From Meghimatium bilineatum (taxonomy: Eukaryota; Mollusca; Gastropoda; Stylommatophora; Philomycidae), in the NCBI GenBank assembly GCA_034231615.1, contig CM067315.1:30420133-30484132 (forward strand): a DNA stretch of 64,000 nucleotides, read 5' to 3'. The first letter of the stretch is position 1; the number at the start of each line of letters is the position of its first letter. The notes under the pieces were generated by a model. That model saw nothing but the letters and a program-made list of their open reading frames with translations, searched no databases and was not told the origin of the DNA. This document shows positions 12,008 to 27,000 of the stretch, piece by piece. Both the position numbers and the translations under genes were made by a program.

Positions 12008-15000
12008 TCTTTTCAACACATCTCATAAATGTATCTACCGGTAGATGATCACTAGAAATATATCTTTTTATTTACTTTTTCAAACTTTTCAACACATTTC
12101 ATAAATGTATATAGTTTATCATTAGAAATTTTTTTTTTTATTTTCTTACATTTCAACACATTTCATAAATGTAAATAGTTTATCATTAGAAATATATTTT
12201 TTGATTTTCTTTTTCAAACTTAACACATTTCATAAATGTATCTAGTTTATCATTAGAAATATATTTTTTATTTTCTTTTTCAAACTTTTCAATACATCTC
12301 ATAAATGTATCTACCGGTAGATTATCACTAGAAATATATCTTTTCATTTTCTTTTTCAAACTTTTCAACACATTTCATAAATGTATATAGTTTATCATTA
12401 GAAATATTTTATTTTATTTTCCTTTTTAAAACTTTTCAACACATTTCATAAATGAATATAGTTTATCATTCGAAATATATTTTTTTTATTTTCTTGTTCA
12501 AACATTTCAACATATTTCATAAATGTATATAGTTTATCACTAGAAATATATTTTTTGATTTTCTTTTCCAAACTTTTCAACACATTTCATAAATGTCTCT
12601 AGTTTATCATTAGAAATATATTTTTTTGATTTTCAAACTTTTCAACACATTTCATAAGTGTATATAGTTTATCAATAGAAATTTATTTTTTGATTTTGTT
12701 TTTGAAATTTTTCAACACATTTCATAAATGTATCTAATTTATCATTAGAAAAATATTTCTTTGATTTTGTAACTTTTCACCACATTTCAGAAATGTATCT
12801 AGTTTTATCATTAGAAATATATTTTTTTATTTTCTTTTTCAAACTTTTCAACACATCTCATAAATGTAAGTACCGGTAGTTTGTCATTAGAAATATATCT
12901 TTTCATTTTCTTTTTGAAACTTTTCAACACATTTCATAAATGTATATAGTTTATCATTAGAAATATTTTATTTTATTTCCTTTTTAAAACATTTCAACAC
13001 ATTTCATAAATGAATATAGTTTATCATTTGAAATATATTTTGTTTATTTTCTTGTTCAAACTTTTCAACACATTTCATAAGTGTATATAGTTTATCAACA
13101 GAAATTTATTTTTTGATTTTCTTTTTGAAATTTTTCAACACATTTCATAAATGTATCTAATTTATCATTAGAAAAAATATTTCTTTGATTTTGAAACTTT
13201 TCACCACATTTCAGAAATGTATCTTCTTTATCACTAGAAATATATTTTTTTAGTTTCTTTTTCAAACTTTTCAACACATTTCATAAATGTATCTAGTTTA
13301 TCATTAGCAATATTTTTTTTGGATTTTCAAACATTTCTACACATTTCATAAATGTAAATAGTTTATCATTAGAAATATATTTTTTGATTTTCTTTTTCAA
13401 ACTTATCAACACATTTTAAATGTATCTAGTTTATCATTAGAAATATATTTTTTGATTTTCAAACATTTCAAAACATTTCATAAATGTATCTAGTTTATCA
13501 TTAGAAATATATTTTTTTTAAATTTCAAACTTTTCAACACATCTCATAAATGTATCTACCGGTAGATTATCACTAGAAATATATCTTTTCATTTTCTTTT
13601 TCAATCTTTTCAACACATTTCATAAATGTATACAGTTTATCATTATAAATAATTTTTTTTTCTTGTTCAAACTTTTCAACATATTTCATAAGTGTATATA
13701 GTTTATCAATAGAAATTTATTTTCTGATTGTGTTTTTGAAATTTTTCAACACATTTCATAAATGTATCTAATTTATGATTAGAAAAATATTTCTTTGATT
13801 TTGAAACTTTTCAACACATTTTAGAAATGTATCTAGTTTATCATTAGAAATATATTTTTTTATTTTGTTTTTCAAAATTTTCAATACATCTCATAAATGT
13901 ATCTACTGGTAGATTATCACTAGAAATATATCTTTTCATTTTCTTTTTCAAACTTTTCAACACATTTCATAAATGTATATAGTTTATCATTAGAAATATT
14001 TTATTTTATTTTCCTTTTTAAAACTTTTCAACACATTTCATAAATGAATATAGTTTATCATTCGAAATATATTTTTTTTTATTTTCTTGTTCAAACATTT
14101 CAACATATTTCATAAATGTATATAGTTTATCACTAGAAATATATTTTTTGATTTTCTTTTCCAAACTTTTCAACACATTTCATAAATGTCTCTAGTTTAT
14201 CATTAGAAATATATTTTTTTGATTTTCAAACTTTTCAACACATTTCATAAGTGTATATAGTTTATCAATAGAAAATTATTTTTTGATTTTGTTTTTGAAA
14301 TTTTTCAACACATTTCATAAATGTATCTAATTTATCATTAGAAAAATATTTCTTTGATTTTGAAACTTTTCACCACATTTCAGAAATGTATCTAGTTTTA
14401 TCATTAGAAATATATTTTTTTATTTTCTTTTTCAAACTTTTCAACACATCTCATAAATGTAAGTACCGGTAGTTTGTCATTAGAAATATATCTTTTCATT
14501 TTCTTTTTCAAACTTTTCAACACATTTCATAAATGTATATAGTTTATCATTAGAAATATTTTATTTTATTTTCTTTTTTAAAACTTTTCAACACATTTCA
14601 TAAATGCATATAGTTTATCATTAGAAATATATTTTTTTTATTTTCTTGTTCAAACTTTCAACATATTTCATAAATGTATCTTCTTTATCACTAGAAATAA
14701 ATTTTTTTAGTTTCTTTTTCACACTTTTCAACACATTTCATAAATGTATCTAGTTTATCATTAGCAATATTTTTTTTGGATTTTCAAACATTTCTACACA
14801 TTTCATAAATGTAAATAGTTTATCATTAGAAATATATTTTTTGATTTTCTTTTTCAAACTTATCAACACATTTTAAATGTATCTAGTTTATCATTAGAAA
14901 TATATTTTTTATTTTCTTTTTCAAACTTTTCAACACATCTCATAAATATATCTAGTTTATCATTAGAAATATATTTTTTGATTTTCAAACATTTCAACAC

Positions 15001-16665
15001 ATTTCATAAATGTATCTAGTTTATCATTAGAAATATATTTTTTTTAAATTTCAAACTTTTCAACACATCTCATAAATGTATCTACCGGTAGATTATCACT
15101 AGAAATATATCTTTTCATTTTCTTTTTCAATCTTTTCAACACATTTCATAAATGTATACAGTTTATCATTATAAATAATTTTTTTTTTCTTGTTCAAACT
15201 TTTCAACATATTTCATAAGTGTATATAGTTTATCAATAGAAATTTATTTTCTGATTGTGTTTTTGAAATTTTTCAACACATTTCATAAATGTATCTAATT
15301 TATGATTAGAAAAATATTTCTTTGATTTTGAAACTTTTCAACACATTTTAGAAATGTATCTAGTTTATCATTAGAAATATATTTTTTTATTTTGTTTTTC
15401 AAAATTTTCAACACATCTCATAAATGTAACTACCGGTAGTTTCTCATTAGAAATATATTTTTTAATTTTCTATTTCAATCTTTTCAACGCATCTCATAAA
15501 TGTATCTACCGGTAGATGATCACTAGAAATATATCTTTTCATTTTCTTTTTCAATCTTTTCAACACATTTCATAAATGTATACAGTTTATCATTATAAAT
15601 AATTTATTTTTTTCTTGTTCAAACTTTTCAACATATTTCAAAAGTGTATATAGTTTATCAATAGAAATTTATTTTCTGATTGTGTTTTTGAAATTTTTCA
15701 ACACATTTCATAAATGTATCTAGTTTATCATTAGAAAAATATTTCTTTGATTTTGAAACTTTTCAACACATTTTAGAAATGTATATAGTTTATCAATAGA
15801 AATTTATTTTCTGATTGTGTTTTTGAAATTTTTCAACACATTTCATAAATGTATCTAGTTTTTCATTAGAAAAATATTTCTTTGATTTTGAAACTTTTCA
15901 ACACATTTTAGAAATGTATCTAGTTTATCAATAGAAATGTATTTTTTGATTTTCTTTTTGAAATTTTTCAACACATTTCATAAATGTATCTAATTTATCA
16001 TTAGAAAAATATTTCTTTGATTTTGAAACTTTTCAACACATTTTAGAAATGTATCTAGTTTATCATTAGAAATATATTTTTTTATTTTGCTTTTCAAAAT
16101 TTTCAACACATCTCATAAATGTAACTACCGGTAGTTTCTCATTAGAAATATATTTTTTAATTTTCTATTTCAATCTTTTCAACGCATCTCATAAATGTAT
16201 CTACCGGTAGAAGATCACTAGAAATATATCTTTACATTTACTCTTTCAAACTTTTCAACACATTTCATAAATGTATATAGTTTATCACTAGAAATATATT
16301 TTTTGATTTTCTTTTCCAAACTTTTCAACACATTTCATAAATGTCTCTAGTTTATCATTAGAAATATATTTTTTTGATTTTCAAACTTTTCAACACATTT
16401 CATAAGTGTATATAGTTTATCAATAGAAATTTATTTTCTGATTGTGTTTTTGAAATTTTTCAACACATTTCATAAATGTATCTAATTTATGATTAGAAAA
16501 ATATTTCTTTGATTTTGAAACTTTTCAACACATTTTAGAAATGTATCTAGTTTATCATTAGAAATATATTTTTTTATTTTGTTTTTCAAAATTTTCAACA
16601 CATCTCATAAATGTAACTACCGGTAGTTTCTCATTAGAAATATATTTTTTAATTTTCTATTTCAA
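12008..16665 (+). repeat. 4,658-bp higher-order repeat, copy 2
   Basis: Near-identical to copy 1, with scattered substitutions: gaaatttatt against gaaaattatt near 14270, tttcaaac against ttcacac near 14720, and gaaatttatt against gaaatgtatt near 15938. Similarity ends near 16666, where tctacaagtagatgatcac replaces the corresponding taccggtag monomer. No gene. Confidence 0.88.
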
Positions 16666-17405
16666 TCTTTTCAACGCATCTCATAAATGTATCTACAAGT
16701 AGATGATCACTAGAAATATATCTTTTCATTTACTTTTTCAAACTTTTCAACACATTTCATAAATGTATATAGTTTATTATTAGAAATATATTTTTTTAAT
16801 TTTCTTGTTCAAACTTTCAACATATTTCATAAATGTCTCTAGTTTATCATTAGAAATATATTTTTTTGTTTTCAAACTTTTCAACACATTTCATAAGTGT
16901 ATATAGTTTATCAATAGAAATTTATTTTTTGATTTTCTTTTCCAAACTTTTCAACGCATTCCATAAATGTATCTAGTTTATCATTAGAAATATATTTTTT
17001 TGATTTTCAAACTTTTCAAGACATTTCATAAGTGTATATAGTTTATCAATTGAAATTTATTTTTTGATTTTCTTTTTGAAATTTTTCAATACATCTCATA
17101 AATGTATCTACAGGTAGATTATCACTAGAAATATATCTTTTCATTTTCTTTTTCAATCTTTTCATCACATTTCATAAATGTATACAGTTTATCATTATAA
17201 ATAATTTATTTTTTTCTTGTTCAAACGTTTCAACATATTTCATAAGTGTATATAGTTTATCAATAGAAATTTATTTTCTGATTGTGTTTTTGAAATTTTT
17301 CAACACATTTCATAAATGTATCTAATTTATCATTAGAAAAATATTTCTTTGATTTTGAAACTTTTCAACACATTTCAGAAATGTATCTAGTTTATCATTA
17401 GAAAT
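16556..17405 (+). repeat. 850-bp satellite block, copy 1 of dispersed pair
   Basis: Repeats at 35220-36069 with a constant offset of 18,664 bp, measured at three rare markers: ctacaagtag (16691/35355), the cattccataaatg variant (16961/35625) and ctacaggtag (17108/35772). About 12 monomers in the same order. Few differences were noted: tttattattag/tttatcattag, tatcactag/tatcattag, caaacgtttc/caaacttttc. Confidence 0.88.
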
Positions 17406-18688
17406 ATATTTTTTTATTTTGTTTTTCAAAATTTTCAACACATCTCATAAATGTAACTACCGGTAGTTTCTCATTAGAAATATATTTTTTAATTTTCTAT
17501 TTCAATCTTTTCAACGCATCTCATAAATGTATCTACAGGTAGATGATCACTAGAAATATATCTTTTCATTTACTTTTTCAAACTTTTCAACACATTTCAT
17601 AAATGTATATAGTTTATCATTAGAAATATATTTTTTATTTTCTTTTTCAAACTTTTCAAGACATCTCATAAATATATCTAGTTTATCATTAGAAATATAT
17701 TTTTTGATTTTCAAACATTTCAACACATTTCATAAATGTATCTAGTTTAACATTAGAAATATATTTTTTTATTTACTTTTCTAAACTTTTCATAACATCT
17801 CATAAATGTATCTACCGGTAGATTATCACTAGAAATATATCTTTTCATTTTCTTTTTCAAACTTTTCAACACATTTCATAAATGTATATAGTTTATCATT
17901 AGAAATATTTTATTTTATTTTTCTTTTTAAAACATTTCAACACATTTCATAAATGAATATAGTTTATCATTCGAAATATATTTTTTTTATATTCTTGTTC
18001 AAACTTTTCAACACATTTCATAAGTGTATATAGTTTATCAATAGAAATTTATTTTTTGATTTTCTTTTTGAAATTTTTCAACACATTTCATAAATGTATC
18101 TAATTTATCATTAGAAAAAATATTTCTTTGATTTTGAAACTTTTCACCACATTTCAGAAATGTATCTAGTTTTATCATTAGAAATATATTTTTTTATTTT
18201 CTTTTTCAATCTTTTCAACGCATCTCATAAATGTATCTACCGGTAGATTATCACTAGAAATATATCTTTTCATTTTCTTTTTCAATCTTTTCAACACATT
18301 TCATAAATGTATACAGTTTATCATTATAAATAATTTTTTTTTTCTTGTACACACTTTTCAACATATTTCATAAGTGTATATAGTTTATCAATAGAAATTT
18401 ATTTTTTGATTGTGTTTTTGAAATCTTTCAACACATTTCATAAATGTATCTAGTTTATCATTAGAAAAATATTTCTTTGATTTTGAAACTTTTCAACACA
18501 TTTTAGAAATGTATCTAGTTTATCAATAGAAATTTATTTTTTGATTTTCTTTTTGAAATTTTTCAACACATTTCATAAATGTATCTAATTTATCATTAGA
18601 AAAATATTTCTTTGATTTTGAAACTTTTCAACACATTTCAGAAATGTATCTAGTTTATCATTAGAAATATATTTTTTTATTTTGTTTT
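17406..18688 (+). repeat. Satellite array, no clear local HOR
   Basis: About 18 monomers of mixed types, including gtaactaccggtag, tatctacaggtag and aaatatatctag variants. Parts resemble the 3.3-kb HOR further on (gtatacagtttatcattataaataa with ttttcttgtacacac near 18300-18360). No gene. Confidence 0.88.
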
Positions 18689-20371
18689 TCAAAATTTTCA
18701 ACACATCTCATAAATGTAACTACCGGTAGTTTCTCATTAGAAATATATTTTTTAATTTTCTATTTCAATCTTTTCAATGCATCTTATAAATGTATCTACC
18801 GGTAGATGATCACTAGAAATATATCTTTACATTTACTTTTTCAAACTTTTCAACACATTTCATAAATGTATATAGTTTATCATTAGAAATATATTTTTTT
18901 TATTTTCTTGTTCAAACTTTCAACACATTTCATAAATGTATCTAGTTTATCATTAGAAATATATTATTTTGATTTTCAAACTTTTCAAGACATTTCATAA
19001 ATGTATCTAGTTTAACATTAGAAATATATTTTTTGATTTTCTTTTCCAAACTTTTCAATACATCTCATAAATGTATCTACCGGTAGATGATCACTAGAAA
19101 TATATCTTTTCATTTACTTTTTCAAACTTTTCAACACATTTCATAAATGTATATAGTTTATCATTAGAAATATATTTTTTGTATTTTCAAACTTTTCAAC
19201 ACATTTCATAAATGTATCTAGTTTAACATTAGAAATATATTTTTTGATTTACTTTTCCAAACTTTTCAATACATCTCATAAATGTATCTACCGGTAGATT
19301 ATCACTAGAAATATATCTTTTCATTTTCTTTTTCAAACTTTTCAACACATTTCATAAATGTATATAGTTTATCATTAGAAATATTTTATTTTATTTTCCT
19401 TTTTAAAACTTTTCAACACATTTCATAAATGAATATAGTTTATCATTCGAAATATATTTTTTTTATTTTCTTGTTCAAACATTTCAATATATTTCATAAA
19501 TGTATATAGTTTATCACTAGAAATATATTTTTTGATTTTCTTTTCCAAACTTTTCAACACATTTCATAAATGTCTCTAGTTTATCATTAGAAATATATTT
19601 TTTTGATTTTCAAACTTTTCAACACATTTCATAAGTGTATATAGTTTATCAATAGAAATTTATTTTTTGATTTTGTTTTTGAAATTTTTCAACACATTTC
19701 ATAAATGTATCTAATTTATCATTAGAAAAATATTTCATTGATTTTGAAACTTTTCACCACATTTCAGAAATGTATCTAGTTTTATCATTAGAAATATATT
19801 TTTTTATTTTCTTTTTCAAACTTTTCAACACATCTCATAAATGTAAGTACCGGTAGTTTGTCATTAGAAATATATCTTTTCATTTTCTTTTTCAAACTTT
19901 TCAACACATTTCATAAATGTATATAGTTTATCATTATAAATATTTTATTTTATTTTCTTTTTTAAAACTTTTCAACACATTTCATAAATGCATATAGTTT
20001 ATCATTAGAAATATATTTTTTTTATTTTCTTGTTCAAACTTTCAACATATTTCATAAATGTATCTTCTTTATCACTAGAAATATATTTTTTTAGTTTCTT
20101 TTTCAAACTTTTCAACACATTTCATAAATGTATCTAGTTTATCATTAGCAATATTTTTTTTGGATTTTCAAACATTTCAACACATTTCATAAATGTAAAT
20201 AATTTATCATTAGAAATATATTTTTTGATTTTCTTTTTCAAACTTATCAACACATTTTAAATGTATCTAGTTTATCATTAGAAAAATATTTCTTTGATTT
20301 TGAAACATTTCACCACATTTCAGAAATGTATCAAGTTTTATCAATAGAAATATATTGTTTTATTTTCTTTT
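18689..20371 (+). repeat. 1,683-bp higher-order repeat, copy 1
   Basis: Repeats at +1,683 bp. Two independent rare variants give the same offset: atcttataaatg at 18781/20464 and tatttcattg at 19731/21414. About 24 monomers. No gene. Confidence 0.88.
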
Positions 20372-22054
20372 TCAAAATTTTCAACACATCTCATAAATGT
20401 AACTACCGGTAGTTTCTCATTAGAAATATATTTTTTAATTTTCTATTTCAATCTTTTCAATGCATCTTATAAATGTATCTACCGGTAGATGATCACTAGA
20501 AATATATCTTTACATTTACTTTTTCAAACTTTTCAACACATTTCATAAATGTATATAGTTTATCATTAGAAATATATTTTTTTTATTTTCTTGTTCAAAC
20601 TTTCAACACATTTCATAAATGTATCTAGTTTATCATTAGAAATATATTATTTTGATTTTCAAACTTTTCAAGACATTTCATAAATGTATCTAGTTTAACA
20701 TTAGAAATATATTTTTTGATTTTCTTTTCCAAACTTTTCAATACATCTCATAAATGTATCTACCGGTAGATGATCACTAGAAATATATCTTTTCATTTAC
20801 TTTTTCAAACTTTTCAACACATTTCATAAATGTATATAGTTTATCATTAGAAATATATTTTTTGTATTTTCAAACTTTTCAACACATTTCATAAATGTAT
20901 CTAGTTTAACATTAGAAATATATTTTTTGATTTACTTTTCCAAACTTTTCAATACATCTCATAAATGTATCTACCGGTAGATTATCACTAGAAATATATC
21001 TTTTCATTTTCTTTTTCAAACTTTTCAACACATTTCATAAATGTATATAGTTTATCATTAGAAATATTTTATTTTATTTTCCTTTTTAAAACTTTTCAAC
21101 ACATTTCATAAATGAATATAGTTTATCATTCGAAATATATTTTTTTTATTTTCTTGTTCAAACATTTCAATATATTTCATAAATGTATATAGTTTATCAC
21201 TAGAAATATATTTTTTGATTTTCTTTTCCAAACTTTTCAACACATTTCATAAATGTCTCTAGTTTATCATTAGAAATATATTTTTTTGATTTTCAAACTT
21301 TTCAACACATTTCATAAGTGTATATAGTTTATCAATAGAAATTTATTTTTTGATTTTGTTTTTGAAATTTTTCAACACATTTCATAAATGTATCTAATTT
21401 ATCATTAGAAAAATATTTCATTGATTTTGAAACTTTTCACCACATTTCAGAAATGTATCTAGTTTTATCATTAGAAATATATTTTTTTATTTTCTTTTTC
21501 AAACTTTTCAACACATCTCATAAATGTAAGTACCGGTAGTTTGTCATTAGAAATATATCTTTTCATTTTCTTTTTCAAACTTTTCAACACATTTCATAAA
21601 TGTATATAGTTTATCATTATAAATATTTTATTTTATTTTCTTTTTTAAAACTTTTCAACACATTTCATAAATGCATATAGTTTATCATTAGAAATATATT
21701 TTTTTTATTTTCTTGTTCAAACTTTCAACATATTTCATAAATGTATCTTCTTTATCACTAGAAATATATTTTTTTAGTTTCTTTTTCAAACTTTTCAACA
21801 CATTTCATAAATGTATCTAGTTTATCATTAGCAATATTTTTTTTGGATTTTCAAACATTTCAACACATTTCATAAATGTAAATAATTTATCATTAGAAAT
21901 ATATTTTTTGATTTTCTTTTTCAAACTTATCAACACATTTTAAATGTATCTAGTTTATCATTAGAAAAATATTTCTTTGATTTTGAAACATTTCACCACA
22001 TTTCAGAAATGTATCAAGTTTTATCAATAGAAATATATTGTTTTATTTTCTTTT
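20372..22054 (+). repeat. 1,683-bp higher-order repeat, copy 2
   Basis: Second copy, near-identical across its length. Its last ~600 bp also serves as the first part of the overlapping 1,272-bp repeat, so two duplications of different length are nested here. Before 20372 the sequence is an unusual monomer run (catttcagaaatgtatcaag, atattgttttattttc) not found before 18689. Confidence 0.88.
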
Positions 22055-22700
22055 TCAAACTTTTCAACACATCTCATAAATGTAACTACCGGTAGTTTCT
22101 CATTAGAAATATATTTTTTAATTTTCTATTTAAATCTTTTCAACGCATCTCATAAATGTATCTACCGGTAGATGATCACTAGAAATATATCTTTTCATTT
22201 ACTTTTTCAAACTTTTCAACACATTTCATAAATGTATCTAGTTTATCATTAGAAATATATTTTTTATTTTCTTTTTCAAACTTTTCAACACATCTCATAA
22301 ATATGTCTAGTTTATCATTAGAAATATATTTTTTTATTTACTTTTCCAAACTTTTCAATACATCTCATAAATGTATCTACCGGTAGATTATCACTAGAAA
22401 TATATCTTTTCATTTTCTTTTTCAAACTTTTCAACACATTTCATAAATGTATATAGTTTATCATTAGAAATATTTTATTTTATTTTCCTTTTTAAAACAT
22501 TTCAACACATTTCATAAATGAATATAGTTTATCATTCGAAATATATTTTTTTTATTTTCTTGTTCAAACTTTTCAACACATTTCATAAGTGTATATAGTT
22601 TATCAATAGAAATTTATTTTTTGATTTTCTTTTTGAAATTTTTCAACACATTTCATAAATGTATCTAATTTATCATTAGAAAAAATATTTCTTTGATATT
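21429..22700 (+). repeat. 1,272-bp higher-order repeat, copy 1
   Basis: Repeats at +1,272 bp: taccggtagtttgtc at 21531/22803, the rare variant atatgtctag at 22301/23573, and tgtaactacc at 22081/23353. It overlaps the end of the 1,683-bp pair. Confidence 0.87.
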
Positions 22701-23972
22701 GAAACTTTTCACCACATTTCAGAAATGTATCTAGTTTTATCATTAGAAATATATTTTTTTATTTTCTTTTTCAAACTTTTCAACACATCTCATAAATGTA
22801 AGTACCGGTAGTTTGTCATTAGAAATATATCTTTTCATTTTCTTTTTCAAACTTTTCAACACATTTCATAAATGTATATAGTTTATCATTATAAATATTT
22901 TATTTTATTTTCTTTTTTAAAACTTTTCAACACATTTCATAAATGCATATAGTTTATCATTAGAAATATATTTTTTTTATTTTCTTGTTCAAACTTTCAA
23001 CATATTTCATAAATGTATCTTCTTTATCACTAGAAATATATTTTTTTAGTTTCTTTTTCAAACTTTTCAACACATTTCATAAATGTATCTAGTTTATCAT
23101 TAGCAATATTTTTTTTGGATTTTCAAACATTTCAACACATTTCATAAATGTAAATAATTTATCATTAGAAATATATTTTTTGATTTTCTTTTTCAAACTT
23201 ATCAACACATTTTAAATGTATCTAGTTTATCATTAGAAAAATATTTCTTTGATTTTGAAACATTTCACCACATTTCAGAAATGTATCAAGTTTTATCATT
23301 AGAAATATATTGTTTTATTTTCTTTTTCAAACTTTTCAACACATCTCATAAATGTAACTACCGGTAGTTTCTCATTAGAAATATATTTTTTAATTTTCTA
23401 TTTAAATCTTTTCAACGCATCTCATAAATGTATCTACCGGTAGATGATCACTAGAAATATATCTTTTCATTTACTTTTTCAAACTTTTCAACACATTTCA
23501 TAAATGTATCTAGTTTATCATTAGAAATATATTTTTTATTTTCTTTTTCAAACTTTTCAACACATCTCATAAATATGTCTAGTTTATCATTAGAAATATA
23601 TTTTTTTATTTACTTTTCCAAACTTTTCAATACATCTCATAAATGTATCTACCGGTAGATTATCACTAGAAATATATCTTTTCATTTTCTTTTTCAAACT
23701 TTTCAACACATTTCATAAATGTATATAGTTTATCATTAGAAATATTTTATTTTATTTTCCTTTTTAAAACATTTCAACACATTTCATAAATGAATATAGT
23801 TTATCATTCGAAATATATTTTTTTTATTTTCTTGTTCAAACTTTTCAACACATTTCATAAGTGTATATAGTTTATCAATAGAAATTTATTTTTTGATTTT
23901 CTTTTTGAAATTTTTCAACACATTTCATAAATGTATCTAATTTATCATTAGAAAAAATATTTCTTTGATATT
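22701..23972 (+). repeat. 1,272-bp higher-order repeat, copy 2
   Basis: Near-identical second copy; a difference is tatcaatag/tatcattag near 22024/23296. A third start (gatattgaaac at 23973) continues only to about 24097, where the linker changes from cttttcattttc to tttttaattttt. Confidence 0.87.
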
Positions 23973-24014
23973 GAAACTTTTCACCACATTTCAGAAATGT
24001 ATCTAGTTTTATCA

Positions 24015-27000
24015 TTAGAAATATATTTTTTTATTTTCTTTTTCAAACTTTTCAACACATCTCATAAATGTAAGTACCGGTAGTTTGTCATTAGAAATAT
24101 ATTTTTTAATTTTTTTTTCAATCTTTTCAACGCATCTCATAAATGTATCTACCGGTAGATTATCACTAGAAATATATCTTTTCATTTTCTTTTTCAATCT
24201 TTTCAACACATTTCATAAATGTATACAGTTTATCATTATAAATAATTTTTTTTTTCTTGTACAAACTTTTCAACATATTTCATAAGTGTATATAGTTTAT
24301 CAATAGAAATTTATTTTTTGATTGTGTTTTTGAAATTTTTCAACACATTTCATAAATGTATCTAGTTTATCATTAGAAAAATATTTCTTTGATTTTGAAA
24401 CTTTTCAACACATTTTAGAAATGTATCTAGTTTATCAATAGAAATTTATTTTTTGATTTTATTTTTGAAATTTTTCAACACATTTCATAAATGTATCTAA
24501 TTTATCATTAGAAAAATATTTCTTTGATTTTGAAACTTTTCAACACATTTTAGAAATGTATCTAGTTTATCATTAGAAATATATTTTTTTATTTTGTTTT
24601 TCAAAATTTTCAACACATCTCATAAATGTAACTACCGGTAGTTTCTCATTAGAAATATATTTTTTAATTTTCTATTTCAATCTTTTCAACGCATCTCATA
24701 AATGTATCTACCGGTAGATGATCACTAGAAATATATCTTTTCATTTACTTTTTCAAACTTTTCAACACATTTCATAAATGTACCATATATAGTTTATCAT
24801 TAGAAATATATTTTTTTTATTTTCTTGTTCAAACTTTCAACACATTTCATAAATGTATCTAGTTTATCATTAGAAATATATTATTTTTATTTTCAAACTT
24901 TTCAAGACATTTCATAAATGTATCTAGTTTAACATTAGAAATATATTTTTTGATTTTCTTTTCCAAACTTTTCAATACATCTCATAAATGTATCTACCGG
25001 TAGATGATCACTAGAAATATATCTTTTCATTTACTTTTTCAAACTTTTCAACACATTTCATAAATGTATATAGTTTATCATTAGAAATATATTTTTTGTA
25101 TTTTCAAACTTTTCAACACATTTCATAAATGTATCTAGTTTAACATTAGAAATATATTTTTTGATTTACTTTTCCAAACTTTTCAATACATCTCATAAAT
25201 GTATCTACCGGTAGATTATCACTAGAAATATATCTTTTCATTTTCTTTTTCAATCTTTTCAACACATTTCATAAATGTATACAGTTTATCATTATAAATA
25301 ATTTTTTTTTTCTTGTACAAACTTTTCAACATATTTCATAAGTGTATATAGTTTATCAATAGAAATTTATTTTTTGATTGTGTTTTTGAAATTTTTCAAC
25401 ACATTTCATAAATGTATCTAATTTATCATTAGAAAAATATTTCTTTGATTTTGAAACTTTTCAACACATTTTAGAAATGTATCTAGTTTATCATTAGAAA
25501 TATATTTTTTTATTTTGTTTTTCAAAATTTTCAACACATCTCATAAATGTAACTACCGGTAGTTTCTCATTAGAAATATATTTTTTAATTTTCTATTTCA
25601 ATCTTTTCAACGCATCTCATAAATGTATCTACCGGTAGATGATCACTAGAAATATATCTTTTCATTTACTTTTTCAAACTTTTCAACACATTTCATAAAT
25701 GTATATAGTTTATCATTAGAAATATATTTTTTTTATTTTCTTGTTCAAACTTTCAACACATTTCATAAATGTATCTAGTTTATCATTAGAAATATATTTT
25801 TTTTATTTTCTTGTTCAAACATTTCAACATATTTCATAAATGTATATAGTTTATCACTAGAAATATATTTTTTGATTTTCTTTTCTAAACTTTTCAACAC
25901 ATTTCATAAATGTATCTAATTTAAAATTAGAAAAATATTTCTTTGATTTTGAAACTTTTCACCACATTTCAGAAATGTATCTAGTTTTATCATTAGAAAT
26001 ATATTTTTTTATTTTCTTTTTCAAACTTTTCAACACATCTCATAAATGTAAGTACCGGTAGTTTGTCATTAGAAATATATGTTTTCATTTTCTTTTTCAA
26101 ACTTTTCAACACATTTCATAAATGTATATAGTTTATCATTCGAAATATTTTATTTTATTTTCTTTTTTAAAACTTTTCAACACATTTCATAAATGCATAT
26201 AGTTTATCATTAGAAATATATTTTTTTTATTTTCTTGTTCAAACTTTAACATATTTCATAAATGTATCTAGTTTATCACTAGAAATATATTTTTTTAGTT
26301 TCGTTTTCAAACTTTTCAACACATTTCATAAATGTATCTAGTTTATCATTAGCAATTTTTTTTTTGGATTTTCAAACATTTCAACACATTTTATAAATGT
26401 AAATAGTTTATCATTAGAAATATATTTTTTGGTTTTCTTTTTCAAACTTATCAACACATTTCATAAATGTATCTAGTTTATCATTAGAAATATATTTTTT
26501 ATTTTCTTTTTCAAAATTTTCAACACATCTCATAAATGTAACTACCTGTAGTTTCTCATTAGAAATATATTTTTTAATTTTCTTTTTCAATCTTTTCAAC
26601 ACATCTCATAAATGTATCTACCGGTAGATGATCACTAGAAATATATCTTTTTATTTACATTTTCAAACTTTTCAACACATTTCATAAATGTATATAGTTT
26701 ATCATTAGAAATATTTTTTTTAATTTTCTTACATTTCAACACATTTCATAAATGTAAATAGTTTATCATTAGAAATATATTTTTTGATTTTCTTTTTCAA
26801 ACTTATCAACACATTTCATAAATGTATCTAGTTTATCATTAGAAATATATTTTTTATTTTCTTTTTCAAACTTTTCAACACATCTCATAAATATATCTAG
26901 TTTATCATTAGAAATATATTTTTTTATTTACTTTTCCAAACTTTTCAATACATCTCATAAATGTATCTACCGGTAGATTATCACTAGAAATATATCTTTT

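Noticed and set aside
24085-24285. Plus-strand 66-codon frames rich in F, I, L and S in satellite (also 27403, 30651, 34018, 48107, 60122)
   Set aside because: They are translations of the T-rich satellite. Identical tracts recur because the DNA repeats, and they end when monomer phase shifts. Hydrophobic content follows from T-rich codons.
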